A stretch of DNA of 30,862 nucleotides from JAYFRE01 sp034926235 (GCA_034926235.1 JAYFRE010000061.1:1-30862); one strand, 5' to 3'; positions 6,991 to 15,678 are shown, counted from the first letter of the stretch. Translations and numbers: made by a program. Notes: generated by a model from the letters alone, not told the origin.

Positions 6991-8847
6991 ATGGCCGATG
7001 AAAAACTGATGTTCAAAGCCGAGGTGAGTCGGCTCCTGGATATGGTCGCCCACTCTCTCTACAGCAATAAAGAGATATTTCTTCGCGAGCTGATTTCAAA
7101 TGCCTCCGACGCTTGCGACCGGCTGCGCTATGCTGCGCTGACGGAACCCGCCTTGCTGGGCGGCGATTCCGATTTTGCCATCCGCATCACGCCGGATAAG
7201 GCCGGGCGCACCCTGACCGTCTCGGATAACGGCATTGGCATGAATCGGGACGAACTGGTCGAAAATCTGGGCACCATCGCGCGCTCCGGCACCGCCGCCT
7301 TCATGGAACGGCTGAGCGGCGACGCGCAGAAGGACGTGTCCTTGATCGGACAATTCGGCGTCGGATTCTATTCGGCCTTCATGGTGGCCGATCAGGTCGA
7401 TGTGTTTTCACGCCGGGCGGGCGAGGAGACGGGCTGGCGCTGGTCATCCTCGGGCAAGGGCGAGTTCGAGGTCGGTGCTGCGGAGGACGTCGCCCGGGGC
7501 ACCCGGATCGTCTTGCATCTGAAGGAAGGCGAGGATGAATTCCTCGATCCTTTCCGGCTGGAGACCATCGTCAAGACCTATTCCGATCATATCGCCCTGC
7601 CGGTGATTCTGGTCGAGGACGGCAAGGAACGCAGCGTCAACACTGCTTCGGCGCTGTGGACGCGGCCCAAGACCGAGGTCACGCCCGAGCAGCACAAGGA
7701 ATTCTACCGCCACATCGCGCACGCCTTCGACGAGCCCTGGCTGACCCTGCATTACCGGGCCGAGGGCGCGATCGAATATAACGTTCTGCTCTACATCCCT
7801 TCGGCCAAGCCGTTCGATCTGTTCGCGCCCGAGCGCAAGCAGCATGTGAAGCTGTACGTCAAACGGGTCTTCATCACCGACGATTGCGATGAATTGCTGC
7901 CCTCTTACCTGCGATTCGTGCAGGGCGTGGTGGACAGTCAGGACCTGCCCTTGAACATCAGCCGCGAGATGCTTCAGCATAATCCGATGCTGGCCAAGAT
8001 CCGCTCCGGCCTGGTCAAGCGCATCCTGGCCGAGCTGAAGAAGAAGGCCGAGGAAGCACCCCAGGACTATCTCGCCTTCTGGGACCAGTTCGGCGCGGTG
8101 TTGAAGGAAGGCTTGTACGAGGATTTCCAGAACCGCGACGAATTGCTCGATCTGTGCCGCTTCAGATCCACCCGCTCCGACGAGCCGATTTCGCTGGCCG
8201 CTTATGTCGAGCGGATGAAGGAGGGTCAGACCGCGATCTACACCATCGCCGGCGACGATCCCGAGCTTTTGCTGAAAAGCCCGCATCTGGAAGGATTCGC
8301 CGCCAAGGGGGTCGAGGTGCTGCTGCTGACCGACCCCATCGACGAATTCTGGCCGACGGCCGTCACCGGTTTCAAAGACAAGCCGTTCCGTTCGGTGGCG
8401 CAAGGGGCGGCCGATCTGGCCGCGGTCAAAGCGACCGAGGAAAAGGCGGAAGCGGAGCAGGAGCCGCCTTTGGCCGAGGACGAGACCAGCCGCCTGATCG
8501 CGGCCCTGAAGCAGATTCTGGGAACGGAAGTCAAGGACGTCCGGCCTTCGGAACGTCTACGTGAAAGCGCGGTTTGTCTGGTGGCTGATGACGGCGATGT
8601 CAGCCTGCATCTGGAACGGCTGCTGCGCGCCCACCGGCAGGCCGAGAAAAGCGCGTCCCGCATCCTGGAGATCAATCCGCGCCATCCGGTCATCCGTCAT
8701 CTGGCTGCGGCAGCCGCAGGTGGGGCGGACGCCATCAGCGATTCGGCGTGGCTGTTGCTCGATCAGGCCCGGATCGTGGAAGGCGAGCCGATCGCCGATC
8801 CCCAGGCCTTCGCCCGGCGGCTTTCAGCCTTGATGTCGCGGGTCTAA
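6991..8847 (+). CDS. htpG: Molecular chaperone HtpG (Hsp90)
   Basis: This 618-aa cytoplasmic ATP-dependent chaperone has the N-terminal GHKL ATPase domain with E33 and N37 in LRELISNASD, D79 in DNGIGM, GTIARSGT and the lid glycines in GQFGVGFYSAF. The middle domain follows (about 230-500, including NISREMLQ with the ATP-contacting arginine), and then the C-terminal dimerisation domain. The length is normal for bacterial HtpG. The open frame runs upstream to 6436, but that stretch overlaps hpf antisense and lacks homology. The ATG at 6991 follows AAGAGG at 10 bases and begins with the canonical M-A-D-E-K-L-M-F-K-A-E. It is probably heat-induced from the promoter at 6913. Confidence 0.96.
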   Translation: MADEKLMFKAEVSRLLDMVAHSLYSNKEIFLRELISNASDACDRLRYAALTEPALLGGDSDFAIRITPDKAGRTLTVSDNGIGMNRDELVENLGTIARSGTAAFMERLSGDAQKDVSLIGQFGVGFYSAFMVADQVDVFSRRAGEETGWRWSSSGKGEFEVGAAEDVARGTRIVLHLKEGEDEFLDPFRLETIVKTYSDHIALPVILVEDGKERSVNTASALWTRPKTEVTPEQHKEFYRHIAHAFDEPWLTLHYRAEGAIEYNVLLYIPSAKPFDLFAPERKQHVKLYVKRVFITDDCDELLPSYLRFVQGVVDSQDLPLNISREMLQHNPMLAKIRSGLVKRILAELKKKAEEAPQDYLAFWDQFGAVLKEGLYEDFQNRDELLDLCRFRSTRSDEPISLAAYVERMKEGQTAIYTIAGDDPELLLKSPHLEGFAAKGVEVLLLTDPIDEFWPTAVTGFKDKPFRSVAQGAADLAAVKATEEKAEAEQEPPLAEDETSRLIAALKQILGTEVKDVRPSERLRESAVCLVADDGDVSLHLERLLRAHRQAEKSASRILEINPRHPVIRHLAAAAAGGADAISDSAWLLLDQARIVEGEPIADPQAFARRLSALMSRV

Positions 8848-8858
8848 GTCTTGCGTCT

Positions 8859-9281
8859 TTAGAGACGGGCGGAAAGGGCGGTCTTGTTCCCCGATGCGGG
8901 GATGAAGCCGCCCAGTTCCGCGGCCTCCATTGCGCAATCCGGAAAATCGCTTCCGTCGAGCCGGCAGGCTTTGAAACGGGCGGCGGACAGGTCGCAATGC
9001 CGGAAATGGGCGGCGTTCAGGGCGCAACGGACGAACTCGGCGTCGAACAGATCGCAATCGGTAAACTGCGCCGCTTCCATCTTGCAATCGATGAACAGAG
9101 CCTGGGACAGATCGGCTTCGGCGAAGTGCGCGCCGGAGAAGTCGCAGCCGACGAACATGCCGCCGGCAAGATCGGGCAGTCTTATGCGGGGGAAAACGAC
9201 ACCTTCCGTCCGGGTAAGAAAGAAATTTCCATCGCGGTTGGCCTGACGAAGGACTTCATCATAAGAAGACAGGATCAGCAT
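8859..9281 (-). CDS. Pentapeptide-repeat protein with regularly spaced cysteines
   Basis: This 140-aa protein consists mostly of tandem A(D/N)LXX pentapeptides from about residue 35 to 125, which fold as a right-handed quadrilateral beta-helix. Cysteines fall at 46, 66, 76, 86, 96, 106 and 116, i.e. at the inward-facing i-2 position of every second repeat with exact 10-residue period (alanine at 56). The N-terminal 34 residues are not repeat-like (MLILSSYDEVLRQANRDG) and there is no signal peptide, so it is probably cytoplasmic. Function is unknown; some relatives bind DNA gyrase (Qnr, MfpA), and alternating C-x-L/F repeats also occur in Qnr, but that is not evidence of the same role. It is convergent with htpG and divergent from the LysR gene. 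Confidence 0.85.
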   Translation of the reverse strand: MLILSSYDEVLRQANRDGNFFLTRTEGVVFPRIRLPDLAGGMFVGCDFSGAHFAEADLSQALFIDCKMEAAQFTDCDLFDAEFVRCALNAAHFRHCDLSAARFKACRLDGSDFPDCAMEAAELGGFIPASGNKTALSARL

Positions 9282-9579
9282 TTTTCATTCCATTATGCGC
9301 TGAGGTTTTCCGCTCCGGATGCGCATATGGGGCAGGCGGATCTTTTTGCAAAGAGAGAAAAAGGAAATGCCGTTGTATCTTCATCTGTTTGCCATGGAAT
9401 GGTCATCCTTTGCGGTCGAAGCCGGCATGACCCCGCCGGGTAAAAGAAAGAGCGATCGGGATGATCAGGAATATTGATGTTCGCGCGGGCCTGGATTACA
9501 AGCCCGCATCCCTTGCATTTCAGGGCCGGCTCCCGCCGACAGATGGCGGATGGCAACGGCCGGCCGAAGAGTCCGCTCA
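9282..9579. other. Divergent intergenic region between pentapeptide gene and lysR-type gene
   Basis: This stretch of 298 bases has no supportable gene. It holds a short inverted repeat GCGGGC-N11-GCCCGC (9485-9490/9502-9507), which could be an operator or part of the lysR leader. LysR regulators often act on such divergent regions. I see no clear -35/-10 pair. Confidence 0.5.
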
Positions 9580-10437
9580 ATGAATATCGATCTAGCCCGC
9601 ACTTTTCTGGAAATAGCTGAAACCGGCAATTTCAACCGGGCGGCGGAACGACTCCGCGTCACCCAATCGACGGTCAGCATGCGCATCCGCGCGCTGGAAG
9701 AGGAATTGGGGCGGTCTTTGTTCATCCGGTCCAAGACCGGCGCCGAACTGTCGGTGGCCGGGACGCGATTCCGTCGCTATGCCGCCGCCATGGTCCGGCT
9801 TTGGGAGCAGGCGCATCAGGAACTGGCGCTGCCGCCCGGGTACCGTGCGGTGATGACCGTCGGCGGACAATTCTCGCTGTGGGACCGCATGCTCTTGCGT
9901 TGGGTGCCCTGGATGCGCAACGCCCAGCCCGATCTTGCCTTGAGGGTCGAGGTCGGCCTGTCCGAAGGCCTGATGCGCGGCCTGTCCGAAGGGCTGATCG
10001 ATATCGGCGTGATGTATTCACCGCAAAGCCGCCCGGGGCTGATCACGGAAAAATTGTTGGAAGAAAGGCTGGTGCTGGTCTCGACGGCGCCGGAGGGGGT
10101 CGGGCGCTGGGATTTGGATTATGTCTTCGTCGATTGGGGGCCGGAATACCGCGCCGCTCACAGTCAGGCTTTTCCCAATCTGGCGGTTCCGGCGATTTCG
10201 GTCGGGCTGGGGGCGCTGGGTTTGCAGCACATCCTCGCCAATGGCGGGGCGGGTTATTTTCCGATGCGGGTGGTGCGTCCCCTGATCGCGGAAGGGCGGC
10301 TCTATCCGGTGGCCGGATCGCCCGAATTCCGCCGCCCGGCCTATATGGTCTATCCCGACGGGGAAGGACAGGCGGAGGGGCTGAGCGTCGCGTTGGAAGG
10401 GCTGCGCCATATCGCCTCGCTGGAAACCGAGGAATAG
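9580..10437 (+). CDS. LysR-family transcriptional regulator
   Basis: This 285-aa protein has an N-terminal winged helix-turn-helix (residues 1-60: LARTFLEIAETGNFNRAAER then VTQSTVSMRIRALEEELG) and an effector-binding periplasmic-protein-like domain (about 85-285). The recognition helix Q-S-T-V-S-M-R-I-R is typical of the family. ATG 9580 was chosen because the alignment of LysR proteins begins there and GAAGAG lies 8 bases upstream; the frame opens earlier at 9550. The divergent pentapeptide-repeat gene is the most likely local target. It ends 12 bases from the convergent cynF gene, so a role in cyanate control as with E. coli CynR is conceivable but not favoured, because the cyn operon has its own sigma-54 activator. 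The effector is unknown. Confidence 0.88.
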   Translation: MNIDLARTFLEIAETGNFNRAAERLRVTQSTVSMRIRALEEELGRSLFIRSKTGAELSVAGTRFRRYAAAMVRLWEQAHQELALPPGYRAVMTVGGQFSLWDRMLLRWVPWMRNAQPDLALRVEVGLSEGLMRGLSEGLIDIGVMYSPQSRPGLITEKLLEERLVLVSTAPEGVGRWDLDYVFVDWGPEYRAAHSQAFPNLAVPAISVGLGALGLQHILANGGAGYFPMRVVRPLIAEGRLYPVAGSPEFRRPAYMVYPDGEGQAEGLSVALEGLRHIASLETEE

Positions 10438-10449
10438 GACGGCGCGCCA

Positions 10450-12351
10450 TCAGCCCTCGAACGGCACCTTCAGCGATTTGATCCGGGAATAAAGCGTCGT
10501 TGGCTTGATTTCCAGCAATGCCGCGGCCCCGTCCGGACCTGAAACGCGGCCATTGCAGGCCCTGAGCGCGGCGGCGATGTTGTCGCGGTCGCGTTCCAGC
10601 CTTTCCGTTTCGGTCAGGATGTGCGGGTCGTTGCCGCGAAGTGGCGGTTCGGCGGGGCGGGGCTGCGCCGGGATGGATTCCCGGCCCAAACGCTCGAAAC
10701 TCAGGCGTCCGTCGCGGGCCAGAATGACCGCGCGTTCGATGACATTTTCCAACTCTCGCACATTGCCGGGCCAATCATAGGCCGACAACAGCCCGACATT
10801 GTGACGGGTGAGCGTCGGCTGCGTGCATCCCAGGCGCTGCACGCAGCGTGTCAAGATATGCTGGGCGAGCGGGGGGATGTCGTCGCGGCGTTCGCGCAAG
10901 GGGACGGTTTCGATCGGGAACACGTTCAGACGATAAAACAAATCCTCGCGGAATCGGCCCTTGCGGACTTCCTCTTTCAAATCCCGGTTGGTGGCGGCGA
11001 TGACGCGCACATCTACCTTGCGGGTGCGGTCCTCGCCGACGCGCTCGAAGAAGCCTTCCTGCAGGACGCGCAGGAGCTTCGGCTGCAATTCCGACGGGAT
11101 TTCCCCCAATTCGTCCAGAAACAATGTGCCGCCGTCGGCCAGTTCGAACCGGCCAATGCGGTCGCGCACCGCGCCGGTGAACGCACCCTTCACATGGCCG
11201 AAAAATTCGCTTTCAAACAATTCATGGGGAATCGCGGCGCAGTTCACGCGGATCATCGGCCGGTGCGCGCGTGCGCTGTCGGCATGGACCGCTCGGGCGA
11301 TCAATTCCTTGCCGGTGCCGGATTCTCCGGTAATCAGCACGGTGGCGTCGGTCGCGGCCACCAGATCGATCTGGTTGAGGATGCGGGTGATCGCGGCGCT
11401 GACGCCGATGATCTCGTGATGGCGGTTTTCGGTGCGGATTTCCTCGCGCAGATAAGCGTTTTCCTGTTCCAGCCTTTCGCGCAACTGCTGGACTTCCTGT
11501 AACGCAGCGTGAAGCTGCTCTTCCCCCTCCTTGCGTTGGGTGATGTCGCGGAAGACGACCACCGCGCCGACGATGGTGCCGCGGTCGCGGATCGGCGTGC
11601 TGGTGAATTCGATCCGGATCGGTGTGCCGTCCTTGCGCCAGAACACGTCGTCGCCGACATGCCGGACGATTCCCGAACGGAAGGCATGATAGATCGGACA
11701 GGTTTTTTCGTCCTGATTGCTGCCGTCGCGATGCTTGTAATGCACCGCCTGATGCATGTTGCGGCCGATCAGCTCCTCGGCCTTCCAGCCCAGCATGCGT
11801 TCTGCCGCCGGATTGACAAAGGTGGCCCGGCCTTCAGCATTGAGCCCATAGATGCCTTCGCCCGCCGCGCGCAGGATCAATTGGTTGTGATGCTCGATAT
11901 CGCGGAAGACTTGTTCGACGCGCTGCCATTCCGCGATGCCCTCCCTGAGATAGCCTTCGGCCTCGGTGTCGATGTCGCGGCGGCGCACGGAATCGAGATC
12001 GCTGATCAGGGCGACGATGGCGCGGCCGTCCCGCCAGGGCATGGCGGTGGCGAGATATTCCAGCGGGCGCGGTTCGCCATCTGCATCCAGCGTCGAAAGC
12101 GAGCGGGTCCAGGCCTGTCCCTTGTGCAGCACTGCTTCGGAAAAGACGATCAGGCTGGGAAGCTGATTGGGATGCAGGCTGCTGACCCGGCCGCCGATCA
12201 GAGTGCCGCGCGTACGGCCGAACAGGGTGCAGGCGGCGGTATTGGCGGCGAGGATGCGGTCATTGAAGGGGTCGATGACGATTACCGCAGCACTGAGATG
12301 GTCCAGAATCTCCGATGCGGTGTCGGCTGGCGGGATGGCGTCTAGGAACAT
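10450..12351 (-). CDS. cynF: Sigma-54-dependent activator (PAS-PAS-AAA+-Fis), probable cyn operon regulator
   Basis: This 633-aa enhancer-binding protein has two N-terminal PAS sensor domains (about 12-120 and 160-275), a coiled-coil linker (about 275-310), a central AAA+ domain with Walker A GESGTGKE (342-349), the sigma-54-contacting loop GAFTGA (389-394) and Walker B GGTLFLDELGE, and a C-terminal Fis-type helix-turn-helix (about 590-633). There is no response-regulator receiver domain, so the signal is probably a small ligand or redox state sensed by PAS; the second PAS has a lone cysteine in KTCPIYHAF. GGAGA sits 5 bases before the ATG. It is divergent from cynABDS, whose promoter is sigma-54 type, and the same gene set with a cynF regulator is known in Pseudomonas pseudoalcaligenes. 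A palindromic site 11 bases upstream of its start suggests autoregulation. Confidence 0.88.
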   Translation of the reverse strand: MFLDAIPPADTASEILDHLSAAVIVIDPFNDRILAANTAACTLFGRTRGTLIGGRVSSLHPNQLPSLIVFSEAVLHKGQAWTRSLSTLDADGEPRPLEYLATAMPWRDGRAIVALISDLDSVRRRDIDTEAEGYLREGIAEWQRVEQVFRDIEHHNQLILRAAGEGIYGLNAEGRATFVNPAAERMLGWKAEELIGRNMHQAVHYKHRDGSNQDEKTCPIYHAFRSGIVRHVGDDVFWRKDGTPIRIEFTSTPIRDRGTIVGAVVVFRDITQRKEGEEQLHAALQEVQQLRERLEQENAYLREEIRTENRHHEIIGVSAAITRILNQIDLVAATDATVLITGESGTGKELIARAVHADSARAHRPMIRVNCAAIPHELFESEFFGHVKGAFTGAVRDRIGRFELADGGTLFLDELGEIPSELQPKLLRVLQEGFFERVGEDRTRKVDVRVIAATNRDLKEEVRKGRFREDLFYRLNVFPIETVPLRERRDDIPPLAQHILTRCVQRLGCTQPTLTRHNVGLLSAYDWPGNVRELENVIERAVILARDGRLSFERLGRESIPAQPRPAEPPLRGNDPHILTETERLERDRDNIAAALRACNGRVSGPDGAAALLEIKPTTLYSRIKSLKVPFEG

Positions 12352-12361
12352 GGGATCTCCT

Positions 12362-12416
12362 TTACGAGATATCGTAACTGATCCAACGATATTTCGTAAA
12401 TTACGAATCTTCGTAA
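12362..12416. promoter_or_regulatory. Three palindromic operator sites, probable CynF upstream activating sequence
   Basis: Three copies of TTACGA-N4-TCGTAA: site 1 at 12362-12377 (perfect), site 2 at 12384-12399 (left arm CAACGA), site 3 at 12401-12416 (perfect). Centres are 22 and 17 bp apart. They lie about 45-100 bp upstream of the -24 box of the cyn promoter, where enhancer sites of sigma-54 activators are expected, and immediately before the divergent cynF gene. Binding by CynF is inferred from position. Confidence 0.65.
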
Positions 12417-12442
12417 ATTTTTAGGCCGAATAAACTCAGCGA

Positions 12443-12448
12443 AATCAA
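12443..12448 (+). promoter_or_regulatory. Possible partial IHF site
   Basis: AATCAA, the conserved core half of the IHF consensus WATCAA-N4-TTR, lies between the enhancer sites and the sigma-54 promoter, where DNA bending is often needed. The TTR half is not matched, so this is weak. Confidence 0.2.
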
Positions 12449-12460
12449 GGGTAAAGGCCA

Positions 12461-12476
12461 TGGCATGGGGCTTGCT
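12461..12476 (+). promoter_or_regulatory. Sigma-54 promoter of cynABDS
   Basis: TGGCATG-N4-TTGCT matches the consensus TGGCACG-N4-TTGCW at all but one position, with the invariant GG (-24) and GC (-12) correctly spaced. Transcription would start near 12488, about 30 nt before the cynA ATG. Confidence 0.85.
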
Positions 12477-12518
12477 CTGTCCTTGAGAGTCCAGCGGCGA
12501 CTTTCAAGGAGATGTTTC

Positions 12519-13895
12519 ATGGCGATTTTCGACGATGCCTTCGACCCCCGGCGCATGTCGAGCGGCTGTTCCTGCGGCCATCACGCGAGCGAGCAGGATC
12601 ACGACGCTGCCTTGGCCCGGCAGCGCATCGCCGGCGACGAGGATCGGCGCTACGCCAATACCGTCGATCAGGCGGTTCTGCGCGCCCTGATCCCGGAGGA
12701 TGTCACCCGCCGCAATTTTCTGAAAGCAATCGGGTCGGGCGCCGCCATGGCGGCTGTCGCCCAGTTCTTTCCTCTGGCCGCCGCGCGCGAGGCCTTCGCC
12801 GCTGAAAAGATCGGGCCCTTGGAAAAGAAGGCGGTGAAGATCGGCTTCATCCCGATCACCTGCGCCACGCCGATCATCATGGCCCACCCCATGGGCTTTT
12901 ATTCCCGCTATGGCCTGGAAGCCGAGGTGATCAAGACCGCCGGCTGGGCCTTGATCCGCGACAAGACGCTGAACAACGAATATGACGCCGCGCAGATGCT
13001 TTCGCCGATGCCCTTGGCCTTTTCGCTCGGCGTCGGTTCCGCTCCCACGCCGCTGGTGACGCCGGCGATCGAGAACGTCAACGGCCAGGCGATCACCTTG
13101 GCGATGAAGCACAAGGACAGGCGCGACCCCAAGCAGTGGAAGGGATTCAAGCTGGCGGTTCCTTTCGATTATTCGATGCACAATTATCTCCTGCGCTACT
13201 ATCTGGCCGAAAACGGGATCGACCCGGATCAGGATGTGCAGATCCGCGCCGTGCCGCCGCCGGAAATGGTCGCCAATCTGCGCGCCGACAATATCGATGG
13301 CTTCCTTGCCCCCGACCCGATGAACCAGCGCGCGGTCTATGACAATGTCGGCTTCATCCACATGCTGACCAAGGAGATCTGGGAAGGCCATCCCTGCTGC
13401 ACCTTTACCGCCACCCAGGCCTTCGTTTCGGAAAATCCCAACACCTATCAGGCGATGCTGCGTTCGATCATCGATGCCACCGCCTATGCGTCGAAGCCCG
13501 ACAACCGCAAGGAGATCGCCGCCGCCATCGCGCCGGCGGCCTATCTCAACCAGCCGGTGACGGTGGTCGAGCAGGTCCTGACCGGCACCTTCGCCGACGG
13601 TCTGGGCAATGTGCGCAAGGAACCCGACCGGATCGGTTTCGATCCCTTCCCCTGGAACTCGATGGCCATGTGGATTCTGACCCAGATGAAGCGCTGGGGG
13701 CAGCTCAAGAACGATGTGGATTACGCGGCCGTCGCCTCCCAGGTCTTCCGCGCCACCGACGCCAACAAGGCGATGGTCGAGGCCGGGCTTGCGCCGGAGA
13801 AGGAGACGTTCAAGACGCATGTCATCATGGGCAAGACGTTCGATCCGTCCAAGCCTCGGGAATATATCGACAGTTTCGCCATCAAACGGGGATGA
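12519..13895 (+). CDS. cynA: Cyanate/nitrate-type ABC substrate-binding protein (NrtA/CynA family), Tat-exported
   Basis: This 458-aa binding protein of the NrtA/CmpA/CynA group would capture cyanate (or a similar anion) in the periplasm. Residues 1-62 form an unusual cytoplasm-side tail containing C17-x-C19-G-H21-H22. A twin-arginine signal follows (TRRNFLK, 63-69, then a hydrophobic stretch and a likely AFA-AE cleavage near 95). The NMT1/ThiY-like binding fold covers about 100-440. ATG 12519 has AAGGAG at 7 bases; the open frame begins at 12465 inside the promoter, so the earlier start is excluded. It is first in the operon, and its stop overlaps the start of cynB. Nitrate or a sulfonate cannot be ruled out from the sequence; the cyanase at the operon end points to cyanate. 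Confidence 0.88.
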   Translation: MAIFDDAFDPRRMSSGCSCGHHASEQDHDAALARQRIAGDEDRRYANTVDQAVLRALIPEDVTRRNFLKAIGSGAAMAAVAQFFPLAAAREAFAAEKIGPLEKKAVKIGFIPITCATPIIMAHPMGFYSRYGLEAEVIKTAGWALIRDKTLNNEYDAAQMLSPMPLAFSLGVGSAPTPLVTPAIENVNGQAITLAMKHKDRRDPKQWKGFKLAVPFDYSMHNYLLRYYLAENGIDPDQDVQIRAVPPPEMVANLRADNIDGFLAPDPMNQRAVYDNVGFIHMLTKEIWEGHPCCTFTATQAFVSENPNTYQAMLRSIIDATAYASKPDNRKEIAAAIAPAAYLNQPVTVVEQVLTGTFADGLGNVRKEPDRIGFDPFPWNSMAMWILTQMKRWGQLKNDVDYAAVASQVFRATDANKAMVEAGLAPEKETFKTHVIMGKTFDPSKPREYIDSFAIKRG

Positions 13896-14740
13896 ACGGC
13901 ATGCATGCCTCCCTCACATTGCGCGCCGCCCTGCTGTCGGCGGTTCTGCTGGTCCTGTTCCTGCTGGCTTGGCATCTCGCCGTCCAGGGGACCGGGCCGG
14001 TGGCGGCGGTGGACCCGGAATACGCCAAGCTCATGGGGATTAGCGCCACCCAGGGAAAATCGGCGATGCCGGGGCCGCTGGACGTGCTCTCCAGCTTCTG
14101 GACGCATCTGTCCAACCCGTTTTACGACAACGGGCCGAACGACAAGGGCATCGGTATCCAGATCGGCTATTCCCTGGTGCGCGTGCTGACCGGTTTCGGT
14201 CTGGCGGTGGCGGTGGCGTTGCCGCTCGGTTTTCTCATCGGCATGAGCCCGCTGATGTACCGGGCCCTCGATCCCTTCTTCCAATTGCTGAAACCGATCT
14301 CCCCGCTCGCCTGGATGCCGCTTGCGCTCTACACCATCAAGGATTCCTCGGCCTCGTCGATCTTCGTCATCTTCATCTGCTCCTTGTGGCCGATGCTGCT
14401 GAACACCGCTTTCGGCGTCGCCTCGGTACGCAAGGAGTGGGTGAATGTCGCCCGCACGCTGGAAGTGGGGCCGTTGCGCAAGGCTTTTCAGGTGATCCTG
14501 CCGGCGGCTGCGCCGACGATCATCACCGGCATGCGCATTTCCATCGGCATCGCCTGGCTGGTGATCGTCGCCGCCGAGATGTTGGTGGGTGGGACGGGGA
14601 TCGGCTACTTCGTCTGGAACGAGTGGAACAACCTGTCCATCACCAGCGTCATCAACGCCATTCTGTTCATCGGTTTGATCGGCCTGCTGCTCGATCAGAT
14701 GCTGGCGCGGCTGGTCAAAGCCGTGACCTATCCGGAGTAA
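13892..14740 (+). CDS. cynB: Cyanate/nitrate-type ABC transporter permease
   Basis: This 282-aa inner-membrane permease of the NrtB/SsuC/CynB group has a first membrane segment at about 12-30, a periplasmic stretch rich in G/P/N (about 35-85), then five hydrophobic segments. The EAA-type loop is around NVARTLEVGPLRKAFQVILP, facing the ATPase. The start ATG overlaps the cynA stop (ATGA), which implies coupled translation; a second ATG three codons later is possible. The cynD start follows four bases after its stop. Confidence 0.9.
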   Translation: MNGMHASLTLRAALLSAVLLVLFLLAWHLAVQGTGPVAAVDPEYAKLMGISATQGKSAMPGPLDVLSSFWTHLSNPFYDNGPNDKGIGIQIGYSLVRVLTGFGLAVAVALPLGFLIGMSPLMYRALDPFFQLLKPISPLAWMPLALYTIKDSSASSIFVIFICSLWPMLLNTAFGVASVRKEWVNVARTLEVGPLRKAFQVILPAAAPTIITGMRISIGIAWLVIVAAEMLVGGTGIGYFVWNEWNNLSITSVINAILFIGLIGLLLDQMLARLVKAVTYPE

Positions 14741-14744
14741 CGCC

Positions 14745-15647
14745 ATGACCCCACGCCCCTTTATCAGCATCGAGGGATTGGTGAAATCCTATGGCGGCCC
14801 GGTTCCGGTTTTCCGTGACCTCTGGCTTTCCATCGACAAAGGCGAATTCATCTGCCTGATCGGCCATTCCGGTTGCGGCAAGACCACGATCCTGAACGCG
14901 CTCGCCGGATTGGACGAGGTCGATGGCGGCTGCATTCTGATGGATGGCCGAGAGCTTGCCGGACCGTCGCTGGACCGGGCGGTGATTTTCCAAAGTCACG
15001 CGCTGATGCCCTGGATGACGGTGCAGGGCAATGTCGAATTCGCGGTCAAGTCGCGCTGGCCCGGTTGGTCTGCTGTGAAGCGCCGCGATCAGGCGCGGGC
15101 TTTCATCGATCTGGTCGGGCTGGGCGGTGCGGCGGACAAGAAACCCGCTGAATTGTCCGGCGGCATGAAACAACGCGTCGGCATCGCCCGGGCTTTGTCC
15201 ATCGAGCCCAAGATGTTGCTGATGGATGAACCCTTCAGTGCGCTGGACGCCCTGACGCGCGGCACTCTGCAAGACGAGGTTCTGCGCATCTGCCACGAAA
15301 CGCAGCAGACGGTGTTCATGATTACGCATGACGTGGACGAGGCGATCCTGCTCGCCGACCGCATCGTGCTGATGACCAACGGGCCGGATGCTGTGATTGC
15401 CGAAATCGTCGAAAACACCCTGCCGCGCAACCGCTCCCGCCAGGATCTGCACCGTCACCCGCATTACTACCGCATCCGCAACCACCTGATCGAGTTCCTG
15501 GTAGACCGGTCGCGGGCGTTCGACCGGTCGAGGCTGGATAAGCGCCGCCCGCCGGTCACGCGGCCGGGGCCGGGTGGGCCCGCGCCTCTGGAACCGCCCC
15601 AGGAATCGGCGGCGGCGCAGGCGGAGCCGATGCTGAAATCCCACTGA
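14745..15647 (+). CDS. cynD: Cyanate/nitrate-type ABC transporter ATP-binding protein
   Basis: This 300-aa ATPase of the NrtD/SsuB group has Walker A GHSGCGKTT (about 40-48), the Q-loop in FQSHALMPW, signature LSGGMKQR, Walker B LLMDEPFSALD and the H-loop ITHDVDEA. The core ends near residue 255. The last ~40 residues are a proline-, arginine- and alanine-rich tail of low complexity, without known function. GGAG lies 8 bases before the ATG. It energises CynAB and is followed by cynS after 31 bases. Confidence 0.9.
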   Translation: MTPRPFISIEGLVKSYGGPVPVFRDLWLSIDKGEFICLIGHSGCGKTTILNALAGLDEVDGGCILMDGRELAGPSLDRAVIFQSHALMPWMTVQGNVEFAVKSRWPGWSAVKRRDQARAFIDLVGLGGAADKKPAELSGGMKQRVGIARALSIEPKMLLMDEPFSALDALTRGTLQDEVLRICHETQQTVFMITHDVDEAILLADRIVLMTNGPDAVIAEIVENTLPRNRSRQDLHRHPHYYRIRNHLIEFLVDRSRAFDRSRLDKRRPPVTRPGPGGPAPLEPPQESAAAQAEPMLKSH

Positions 15648-15678
15648 TGACGATCCTTGAACCATCGGAGAAAAGTTC

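Noticed and set aside
12504..13820. 438-codon minus-strand frame opposite cynA
   Set aside because: Antisense shadow of a well-supported gene with no recognisable protein features or ribosome site.
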